A stretch of DNA of 13,347 bases from Steroidobacteraceae bacterium (GTDB lineage Bacteria; Pseudomonadota; Gammaproteobacteria; Steroidobacterales; Steroidobacteraceae), in NCBI GenBank assembly GCA_025927665.1, contig JAICKZ010000051.1:1-13347 (forward strand), read 5' to 3'. Shown here piece by piece: positions 1 through 6,465 of this stretch; the stretch's first letter is position 1; the number at the start of each line of letters is the position of its first letter. The notes below the pieces were generated by a model. That model did not search any database, was not told the DNA's origin, and saw nothing but the letters and a program-made list of their open reading frames with translations. Made by a program: the position numbers and the translations under genes.

Positions 1-828
1 GAGAACGGTACTGGAAAAGAACTGGTAGCACGGGAGATTCATCATCAATCACAACGTTCTAGTGAGGTTTTTTTGCGCGTAGACCTGGGTTCGATTTCGC
101 CGCAATTATTTGAGAGCGAACTGTTTGGGCATAGCCGCGGAGCTTTCACCGATGCCAAGCAGAATCGTACTGGTTATTTTCGTGCTGCGACGGCCGGTAC
201 ATTGTTTCTGGACGAAATCGGCAACGTGCCGCTTTATTTACAAAGTAAATTGCTTACCGCACTTGAGCGTCGCGAGGTCATCCCAGTTGGAAGCGAAAAG
301 CCCGAGCCGATCGATGTAAGATTAATCTGTGCCACCAATCTTTCTTCAACACAGCTGGCAGACGAGAACCGTTTCCGCAAGGACTTGCTTTATCGAATCA
401 ATACTGTCGAAATCAATTTGCCGCCATTACGTCAGCGCAAGGAAGACATTCCTCTACTACTTGAGCACTTCACTGCATTCTATTGCCGCAAGTACAATTT
501 CCCAATGAAGCGATTTGCGCCATCTTTAATTGACAGATTGATGGAATGGTATTGGCCGGGCAACATTCGCGAGTTACGACACGCCGTCGAACGCGCTGTT
601 GTGTTGGGTGAAGGTGCATTACTGACCACATCTGACTTCCCGCTCACGGAAGAAAAAATAGCGGCACGCAATGAGAGCAACGCCGACATTTCGCGCCTCG
701 ATACAGTTGAGAAGGCTGCCATTATCAATGCATTGGCACGCCACAATAATAATGTCAGCAGAGCTGCTGATGCGCTTGGCTTGACGCGCGCGTCACTTTA
801 CCGACGCATGGAAAAGTATGGCCTTTAG
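1..828 (+). CDS. Sigma-54-dependent NtrC-family response regulator, 5' truncated
   Basis: The reading frame is open from the first base, so the gene starts upstream of the window. The 275 visible codons begin inside the Walker A loop (ENGTGKE, residues 1-7). They continue with the sigma-54 contact loop, here GAFTDA (about 47-52) instead of the usual GAFTGA, and Walker B LFLDEIG with D71 and E72. After the AAA+ core comes a Fis-type helix-turn-helix at the C-terminus (VSRAADALGLTRASLYRRM). By family knowledge it is an ATPase that remodels sigma-54 RNA polymerase bound at -24/-12 promoters. An N-terminal receiver domain is expected but lies outside the window, so its phosphorylation site cannot be checked. 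It overlaps the downstream histidine kinase by 11 bp, which makes the two an operonic two-component pair. A TTG at 73 could be read as a start, but that would delete Walker A. Confidence 0.93.
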   Translation, partial: ENGTGKELVAREIHHQSQRSSEVFLRVDLGSISPQLFESELFGHSRGAFTDAKQNRTGYFRAATAGTLFLDEIGNVPLYLQSKLLTALERREVIPVGSEKPEPIDVRLICATNLSSTQLADENRFRKDLLYRINTVEINLPPLRQRKEDIPLLLEHFTAFYCRKYNFPMKRFAPSLIDRLMEWYWPGNIRELRHAVERAVVLGEGALLTTSDFPLTEEKIAARNESNADISRLDTVEKAAIINALARHNNNVSRAADALGLTRASLYRRMEKYGL

Positions 829-2164
829 CCGCTTTCAAACAGGTGTCTTGCTACGTATGGCGGCACTGTGTGGTTCAATGGCGGTACTCGCATGGACTGC
901 TACGCAAACACACTGGTATGTGACAATCGTCGTGCTTGGTGTGATAGTGGTGTTTCAGGCTATGTTTCTTCTGAGATACGTTACTTACACCAGCCATGAA
1001 ATTGCTCGCTTTCTCGATACCATCGCTTTTGACGATGCGACTGCAAATTTCACATCTTTGGCCGACGCGGGGTTTACCGAGTTGGCGAATGCCATGAATC
1101 GCGTTCTAGAACGCTTGCGTATGGGACGGCTGGAACGTGAAGAGCAGTCTCATTATTTTCAATCATTGATCTCGCATGTACCGATCACACTAATCTCGGT
1201 AGGTGACGATGCATCGGTACAACTACTGAATCATGCGGCGCGACATCTGTTCGATGGCACTTGCAACAATGTTGCTCAGCTTTCCATTTTTGGTGAACAA
1301 TTTGCATCAGGCATTGAGCAGCTTACGCCTGGAGTGACAGCGATCCTGCGAATGAACCGTTCATCAGGTGCGCTGCAGCTAAAAGCAGCAGCAACAGACA
1401 TACGCATCAATGGAAAACGACAGAGATTGATCTCTCTGCAGAACATCGAAAGTGAATTGTCTGCGCAAGAATTAGCAGCTTGGCAGTCCGTCATCCGGGT
1501 AATGACACATGAAGTGATGAACTCGCTGACACCAATCTCTTCTCTTGCATTGACAGTACAGAATTTAGTCGCAGATGTTATTGCGAAATCGCCGAATGAC
1601 GAATCAGATCACGCTACATTTCACGATATTCAGGAAGCTCTGGAAACCTTGACTCGCCGCAGCCAAGGTTTGTTGCACTTCGTACAGAACCATCGTCGAT
1701 TGACAAAGCCATTGTTGGCGAAAATTGAAGCAGTATCTGCACGCCGAGTCTTTGCTCGGCTTCTGCGACTGCTGGCTGAAGAATTGAAGAACCGAAATAT
1801 CGTGCTTGAGACAATCGTTACACCTGAGACACTCGAACTATCTGTGGATGTCGAACTACTGGATCAAGCCCTGATCAATATGATGCGCAACGCTGTCGAA
1901 GCTCTGAAAGACACTCCGCAAGCTCGTATTACGCTTACCGCTTTTGGAGATGAAGCGGGGCGTGCGGTAGTGGCTGTCGCAGACAATGGTCCAGGTATTC
2001 CAATTGATCAGAGAGAAAAAGTCTTTATTCCGTTCTATACAACCAAACGTCAAGGAAGTGGCGTGGGAATGACGCTGGTACGGCAAATCGCCATGGTTCA
2101 CAATGCATCTGTACGCATTTCCGAAACACCCGGCGGCGGTGCCACCATTAGCTTGGTCTTTTGA
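818..2164 (+). CDS. Membrane-bound sensor histidine kinase (NtrY/NtrB-like HATPase)
   Basis: The protein has 448 residues. Two hydrophobic segments near the N-terminus (about 13-30 and 33-55) with almost no loop between them suggest an inner-membrane anchor without a large periplasmic sensor. A PAS-like region follows (about 106-210). The H-box is MTHEVMNSLTPI with H231 as the likely phosphorylated histidine. The catalytic domain has the N-box (NMMRN, 354-358), G1 (DNGPGI, 389-394), an F-box (FIPFYTTK) and G2 (GSGVGM, 413-418). It should autophosphorylate and pass phosphate to the sigma-54 regulator encoded immediately upstream. The ATG at 818 lies inside the end of that gene in another frame, with a GGAAAAG purine tract just before it, which indicates translational coupling. 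The signal sensed is not evident. The kynurenine operon 218 bp downstream is a possible but unproven target. Confidence 0.92.
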   Translation: MAFSRFQTGVLLRMAALCGSMAVLAWTATQTHWYVTIVVLGVIVVFQAMFLLRYVTYTSHEIARFLDTIAFDDATANFTSLADAGFTELANAMNRVLERLRMGRLEREEQSHYFQSLISHVPITLISVGDDASVQLLNHAARHLFDGTCNNVAQLSIFGEQFASGIEQLTPGVTAILRMNRSSGALQLKAAATDIRINGKRQRLISLQNIESELSAQELAAWQSVIRVMTHEVMNSLTPISSLALTVQNLVADVIAKSPNDESDHATFHDIQEALETLTRRSQGLLHFVQNHRRLTKPLLAKIEAVSARRVFARLLRLLAEELKNRNIVLETIVTPETLELSVDVELLDQALINMMRNAVEALKDTPQARITLTAFGDEAGRAVVAVADNGPGIPIDQREKVFIPFYTTKRQGSGVGMTLVRQIAMVHNASVRISETPGGGATISLVF

Positions 2165-2231
2165 AACCGAGTGTATTTCACAGCTAACTAGCGTTGAAGT
2201 CGACGTCTGCTTTCAAGCTCTTGCCGTGCAT

Positions 2232-2243
2232 TATTGGCCAATA
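2232..2243. promoter_or_regulatory. Perfect 12-bp palindrome, candidate operator
   Basis: TATTGGCCAATA reads the same on both strands. It lies 139 bp upstream of the nbaC ATG in the non-coding leader. It could be a repressor or activator site for the kynurenine operon, or chance. No matching regulator gene is visible in the window. Confidence 0.25.
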
Positions 2244-2308
2244 CCAACTTCTGCTTTGGACACATTTCTATCGTTGGGCCAGCTACGACTCTCATGCGCA
2301 CGACGTTT

Positions 2309-2333
2309 ATGCAATGACTTAAGTTGGTTGCAT
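2309..2333. promoter_or_regulatory. 25-bp imperfect dyad, candidate operator of the kynurenine operon
   Basis: Outer arms ATGCAA (2309-2314) and TTGCAT (2328-2333) are perfect inverted repeats. They flank a symmetric core ACTTAAGT (2317-2324), with 2 nt separating one arm from the core and 3 nt the other. The element ends 49 bp before the nbaC start codon, where an operator controlling transcription would sit. Kynurenine operons in other proteobacteria are controlled by Lrp/AsnC-family KynR. Whether this dyad is such a site is inference. Confidence 0.35.
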
Positions 2334-2382
2334 GACACTGCGTTATGCGGCACAGTGAGTATCGTCAACTTAGGGCATTGGT

Positions 2383-2898
2383 ATGAATACTTTGCACGCT
2401 TTTAATTTTCGCAAATGGATCGATGAACATCGCGATCAGCTCAAGCCGCCCGTGGGCAATAAGCTTGTATTTCAAGATTCGCAATTCATCATCATGGTTG
2501 TTGGCGGTCCTAATTCGCGTACTGATTATCACATCGATCCCAGTGAAGAATTTTTTTATCAGCTTGAAGGCGCCATGGTGCTTAAAACCATCCAAGCAGG
2601 AAAGCCGATTGATGTACCCATTGGTGAAGGTGAGATATTGTTACTTCCGGCCAATGTGCCGCACTCACCGCGACGTCCGGCAAATACTATTGGCTTGGTG
2701 ATTGAACGTGTTCGCAAGCCCGATGAGAAGGAGGGCTTTATGTGGGTATGCGAAAACTGTGGTAACAAATTGTATGAAGAGTTTCTGCATGTCACCAATA
2801 TTGAAACTCGGCTAAAAGAAGTATTGGATAGATTTTATGACAATGTAAGTCATCGCACTTGCAAGCAATGCGGCATCGTCATGAAAAATCCGGTGTGA
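2383..2898 (+). CDS. nbaC: 3-hydroxyanthranilate 3,4-dioxygenase
   Basis: This non-haem Fe(II) extradiol dioxygenase converts 3-hydroxyanthranilate and O2 to 2-amino-3-carboxymuconate semialdehyde, which cyclises spontaneously to quinolinate. The 171-residue protein is a single cupin. The likely Fe ligands are H50, E56 and H94, and the substrate-binding residues R46, R98 and E109 are present. The C-terminus has a second, rubredoxin-like metal site formed by C123-x2-C126 and C160-x2-C163. This is the layout of the characterised bacterial enzyme from Cupriavidus, shifted by one or two residues, and length is normal for that class. The ATG is preceded by AGGG at 7 nt. It is the first gene of the four-gene kynurenine operon and ends 7 bp before the next gene. 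Everything needed for activity appears intact. Confidence 0.96.
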   Translation: MNTLHAFNFRKWIDEHRDQLKPPVGNKLVFQDSQFIIMVVGGPNSRTDYHIDPSEEFFYQLEGAMVLKTIQAGKPIDVPIGEGEILLLPANVPHSPRRPANTIGLVIERVRKPDEKEGFMWVCENCGNKLYEEFLHVTNIETRLKEVLDRFYDNVSHRTCKQCGIVMKNPV

Positions 2899-2905
2899 CG
2901 AACTG

Positions 2906-3709
2906 ATGAGTCTCATTGCTTTTCATCATGATGGACTGATTTATCACGCCGACATGTCGCATGCGATTGACTTATCCATTGCAGTCAACTTCGACGCACA
3001 TTCGATACAGGCATTTGGTGCACCACCGGCCAATGCAAGTCCACTCGTTGTTGACGACTTCATCGGTGATGTGAACCGTGGTGGAAGTTGTAATTGCGAT
3101 ACCTACACGCTGACTCCGCATTGCAATGGCACCCATACTGAGTGCGTAGGTCATATCACTCGTGAAGTAATGACCGTAAACAGCGTTGCACCGACGTCAT
3201 TGTTATTTGCATCGATCATCTCGATCACACCAGAAATAACCGTCACTTCTTTTTCCAGCAATGATATGGTCATTACACGAACATTGTTGCGACAAAAGTT
3301 GGCCAGTTCTCAACGCTATAATGCCGTCGTGATTCGCACGCTGCCCAATGGAAATAAGATGAATACTAATTATAACGCCCAGCCTTGCGCGTACTTCAGT
3401 GAAGATGCATTAGCATGGCTTGCAAATATCGGTGTCGATCATCTATTGGTGGATCTACCATCGGTTGATCGTATACAGGATAATGGCTTATTGCTGGCAC
3501 ATCGTGCGTTCTGGGGAATGCCGCATCGCTCCACTACCCTATCAGAAGCAACTCGTTCACATGCCACCATCACTGAATTGATTCATGTACCTGATGAAGT
3601 GCCCGATGGTGAGTACTTACTCAATCTACAAGTGGCACCCTTAATGGCCGATGCTGCCCCCAGTCGACCCTTGCTATATCCTTTTGTGAATGTAGACAAA
3701 ATCTCATGA
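2906..3709 (+). CDS. Cyclase-family metal hydrolase, probable kynurenine formamidase
   Basis: A 267-residue member of the cyclase/arylformamidase family (KynB superfamily). The signature is PHCNGTHTECVGH, with likely metal or catalytic residues H77, E79 and H83, plus H199 (LLLAHRAFWG) and E224 (TITELIHV) matching the C-terminal pair of KynB. Canonical KynB is about 210 residues and has HxGTHxD. Here an extra residue separates H72 from GTH, and Glu replaces Asp, so this is a distinct subfamily rather than classical KynB. The position between 3-hydroxyanthranilate dioxygenase and kynureninase strongly suggests hydrolysis of N-formyl-L-kynurenine to kynurenine and formate. The substrate is inferred from context. 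It overlaps kynU by ATGA. The ATG at 2906 has only a weak ribosome site, so translation is probably coupled to nbaC. Confidence 0.88.
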   Translation: MSLIAFHHDGLIYHADMSHAIDLSIAVNFDAHSIQAFGAPPANASPLVVDDFIGDVNRGGSCNCDTYTLTPHCNGTHTECVGHITREVMTVNSVAPTSLLFASIISITPEITVTSFSSNDMVITRTLLRQKLASSQRYNAVVIRTLPNGNKMNTNYNAQPCAYFSEDALAWLANIGVDHLLVDLPSVDRIQDNGLLLAHRAFWGMPHRSTTLSEATRSHATITELIHVPDEVPDGEYLLNLQVAPLMADAAPSRPLLYPFVNVDKIS

Positions 3710-4989
3710 CGGCGTATCACTTCACTACCGATATACAAACTGCGCAGACACTCGACGCCAATGATCCACTTGCGTCTTTTCGCAATGAATTTCATTTTCC
3801 ACACAATGCGGAAGGCCGAACACAAATTTATTTATGTGGTCATTCGTTGGGTTTGCAGCCAAAACGCGCAGCAATGTTGATCAATGAGGAATTACATCAT
3901 TGGCAACAACATGGTGTTGAAGCTCACTTTCAGGGCGAGCGTCCCTGGTTTTCTTATCATGAGCTGTTAACCGATGGCCTTGCAGAATTGGTCGGCGCGT
4001 TGCCTTTAGAAGTGATTGCCATGAATTCGCTTGGCGTTAACTTACATTTGTTACTGATCAGTTTTTATAGACCGACGCAACAACGCTTCAAAATATTGAT
4101 CGAGCGTAATGCCTTCCCTTCGGATCGTTATATCGTCACCTCACAATTGCGCCTGCATGGATTTGACCCAGCCACCTCACTTATTGAAGTCTCCGCACGC
4201 GAAGGTGAAGATACCTTACGCACTGAAGATATTCTTGAAGTACTGCAATGCGAAGGTGAAGCCATCGCGACCGTGCTATTGCCGGGTGTGCAGTATTTAA
4301 CAGGCGAGCTATTGGATATCAAAGCCATTATCCATGGCGCACATCAACAAGGATGCACAGTGGGATTCGACTTGGCGCATGCGATTGGCAATGTGCCCTT
4401 GCAGTTGCATGCATGGAATGTCGATTTTGCAGTGTGGTGTAGTTATAAATATTTGAACAGTGGACCGGGTTCTATTGGCGGCTGTTTTGTGCATGAACGC
4501 CATGCCATGAACGATGATCTGCCGCGTCTAGCGGGATGGTGGGGCCATGATAAAGAGTCTCGCTTTGCCATGCCGAATGATTTCAAACCCATTCCCGGCG
4601 CGCAAGGTTGGCAAATATCCAATCCACCGATTTTTACCTGTGCGCCATTGATTGCTTCATTGGAGTTATTTCACGAAGCAGGGTTTGCTCAGTTGAGAAC
4701 AAAATCGTTGCAGTTAACGGCTTATCTTCGCTTCTTATTACAGGAATTATTATCTAACAAGATCACTGTCATCACACCGCAACGCGATGAAGGTCATGGA
4801 TGTCAGTTATCGTTGCGCATTGCTGCGCCGGTTGATCAAGCCAAAGCAGTTCATCAAAATCTGTTGGATCGAGGCTTTATCACCGACTGGCGTGAACCCG
4901 ATATCATTCGTGTCGCACCGGTGCCTTTATACAATCGTTACATTGATGTATGGCAATTTGCCCAAGCACTGCATGAGTGTTTGCTATGA
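3706..4989 (+). CDS. kynU: Kynureninase (PLP-dependent L-kynurenine hydrolase)
   Basis: This enzyme cleaves kynurenine to anthranilate and alanine, and 3-hydroxykynurenine to 3-hydroxyanthranilate and alanine. The 427-residue, full-length protein is a fold-type I aminotransferase relative. It has the N-terminal FxxxGHSLGLQP-like stretch (LCGHSLGLQP, about 43-52), MNSLGVNLHLL (106-116), the PLP-ring aspartate in FDLAHA (D222), and the Schiff-base lysine in CSYKYLNSGPG (K248). This is followed by the GWWGHD and NPP motifs typical of KynU. Start and stop overlap the neighbours by ATGA at both ends, so synthesis is probably coupled to the formamidase and the monooxygenase. Since kmo and the dioxygenase are in the same operon, 3-hydroxykynurenine is the likely main substrate. 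I see no defect in any key residue. Confidence 0.97.
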   Translation: MTAYHFTTDIQTAQTLDANDPLASFRNEFHFPHNAEGRTQIYLCGHSLGLQPKRAAMLINEELHHWQQHGVEAHFQGERPWFSYHELLTDGLAELVGALPLEVIAMNSLGVNLHLLLISFYRPTQQRFKILIERNAFPSDRYIVTSQLRLHGFDPATSLIEVSAREGEDTLRTEDILEVLQCEGEAIATVLLPGVQYLTGELLDIKAIIHGAHQQGCTVGFDLAHAIGNVPLQLHAWNVDFAVWCSYKYLNSGPGSIGGCFVHERHAMNDDLPRLAGWWGHDKESRFAMPNDFKPIPGAQGWQISNPPIFTCAPLIASLELFHEAGFAQLRTKSLQLTAYLRFLLQELLSNKITVITPQRDEGHGCQLSLRIAAPVDQAKAVHQNLLDRGFITDWREPDIIRVAPVPLYNRYIDVWQFAQALHECLL

Positions 4990-6365
4990 CCACAGCGGGC
5001 CAAGCAACGATCACCATTATTGGCGGTGGTCCTTCAGGCGCATTGATGACCATACTGTTAGCACGCCGAGGAATTTCAGTTAATCTGATCGAACGTCGAG
5101 CAGATTTAAGAAATCATTCCGCGCGTGCTGGTCGATCCATCAATCTGGCACTTGCCGCTCGTGGACTGCATGCATTGAAACTCGCTGGTCTTGAAGCAGA
5201 GATACAGTCGTTATTGATTCCGATGTCAGGCCGTATGTTGCATGACCTTGAAGGAAAAACTCAATTCGCCAGTTATGGACAGCGTACACACGAGGCGATC
5301 TATTCGGTATCACGCACTGCCCTCACCCAGTTGCTACTCAATCATGCAAGCAACTATGCGCATGTAAATATTAGTTTTGAAACTGCATGTTCTGATGTAG
5401 ATTTTTCACGACGAACACTAACATTAACGCAGCGTGACGCTTCGATCTCGAAATGTAATTACGAGTATTTAATTGGGGCAGATGGTTATCATTCGAATGT
5501 GCGTAAGTGCCTGCTACAATCGACAAACACTGTAGTTAGTGATGATTTATTGCCGCATGGATATAAGGAACTGACAATACCACCCAACATGCACGACCAA
5601 CATCAAATGCATGCTAATGCATTGCACATCTGGCCACGCGGCGGATTCATGTTGATTGCGCTGCCCAATCTCGATGGCTCGTTCACTGTAACGCTATTTC
5701 TACCATTTGAAAGCTACGACAGTACCATTCCAAGTTTTGCTACATTGCATAGCGCTTCAGACGTTAAAAAATTTTTCTCCCATTATTTTCCTGATGCAAT
5801 GGCAGTAATGCCTGATATCGAAACGGAATTTTTTTCCCATCCAACTGGCAAGATGCACACTATTTGCTCGCCCATATGGACTGATAACCGCACCACCGTA
5901 TTGATTGGCGATGCTGCGCACGCCATGGTGCCCTTTCACGGTCAGGGCATGAACTGCGCATTCGAAGACTGTATTGAACTGGATCATCTGTTACAGACAC
6001 AGCCTTTCACTGCAGCATCTATGGAATTCGAGCGACTGCGTAAACCTAATGCCAACGCTATTACTCAGATGGCATTGGAAAATTACATTGAAATGCGTGA
6101 TACGGTGCGTCAATCCAAATTTCAGTTACAAAAAGAATTGTCATTTGAGTTAGAACGCAGGTTTCCTAATCAATTTATTCCACGTTATTCGATGGTGATG
6201 TTTCATCACAACATTCCTTACGCGGTTGCCTATGAGCGTGGCAAGATACAGGCACAAATATTGGATGAGTTGACGAGTAACGTTCCGAAGTTGGAAAAAG
6301 TGGATATAGAGTTGGCGACTCAACGTATTCATGCACTATTACCATCATTGACTCAATCTGTGTAA
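4986..6365 (+). CDS. kmo: Kynurenine 3-monooxygenase (FAD, NADPH)
   Basis: This group A flavoprotein hydroxylase converts L-kynurenine to 3-hydroxykynurenine with NADPH and O2. The protein has 459 residues from the ATG at 4986. It carries the Rossmann FAD motif GGGPSG (13-18), the bacterial KMO stretch GRSINLALAARG (49-60), the DG motif GADGYHSNVRK (164-174), and the GD motif LIGDAAHAMVPFHGQGMN (306-323) that binds the FAD ribitol and closes the active site. The NYIEMRD region (366-372) is also KMO-like. I prefer the ATG at 4986 because it gives the same 4-bp ATGA overlap as the upstream junction. A GTG at 4977 would add three residues (462 aa) and cannot be excluded. It is the last gene of the kynurenine operon and converges on nhaB. 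Confidence 0.96.
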   Translation: MTTAGQATITIIGGGPSGALMTILLARRGISVNLIERRADLRNHSARAGRSINLALAARGLHALKLAGLEAEIQSLLIPMSGRMLHDLEGKTQFASYGQRTHEAIYSVSRTALTQLLLNHASNYAHVNISFETACSDVDFSRRTLTLTQRDASISKCNYEYLIGADGYHSNVRKCLLQSTNTVVSDDLLPHGYKELTIPPNMHDQHQMHANALHIWPRGGFMLIALPNLDGSFTVTLFLPFESYDSTIPSFATLHSASDVKKFFSHYFPDAMAVMPDIETEFFSHPTGKMHTICSPIWTDNRTTVLIGDAAHAMVPFHGQGMNCAFEDCIELDHLLQTQPFTAASMEFERLRKPNANAITQMALENYIEMRDTVRQSKFQLQKELSFELERRFPNQFIPRYSMVMFHHNIPYAVAYERGKIQAQILDELTSNVPKLEKVDIELATQRIHALLPSLTQSV

Positions 6366-6411
6366 GGCAGCATATCCTGCTTCATGCAGTACAAGATGAT
6401 GTGGCCATGCC

Positions 6412-6430
6412 ACTGCATTAGCAGTTTCTT
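6412..6430 (+). terminator. Weak candidate terminator after kmo
   Basis: A short hairpin, ACTGC (6412-6416), loop ATTA, GCAGT (6421-6425), is followed by TTCTT. It lies 46 bp past the kmo stop in the 100-bp convergent spacer. The stem is only 5 bp and the T-run is broken, so termination may be weak or rely on the other overlapping inverted repeats in this spacer. Confidence 0.3.
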
Positions 6431-6465
6431 CCCGCGTAATTTTCCATGAGTTAACGAAATCTTGG

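Larger units (their letters stand above)
2165..2382. other. Non-coding leader upstream of the kynurenine operon
   Basis: These 218 bases separate the histidine kinase stop from the nbaC start. I see no credible gene in them. They hold two dyad elements, listed separately, and end in a good Shine-Dalgarno sequence (AGGG at 2372-2375, 7 nt before the nbaC ATG). An ATGACA hexamer at 2332-2337 resembles a -35 box, but no -10 box stands at a normal distance. I could not place a -24/-12 sigma-54 promoter either. The operon promoter is presumably here, but I cannot locate it. Confidence 0.6.

Noticed and set aside
2165..2382. A sigma-54 (-24/-12) promoter for the kynurenine operon driven by the upstream regulator
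   Set aside because: I looked for GG and GC doublets 10 nt apart with the usual flanks and found none that fit.
2103..2405. A 100-codon open frame spanning the end of the histidine kinase gene and the leader of nbaC
   Set aside because: It overlaps two well-supported genes in another frame, has no recognisable domain and no ribosome site, and would run into nbaC. The frame is probably open by chance.
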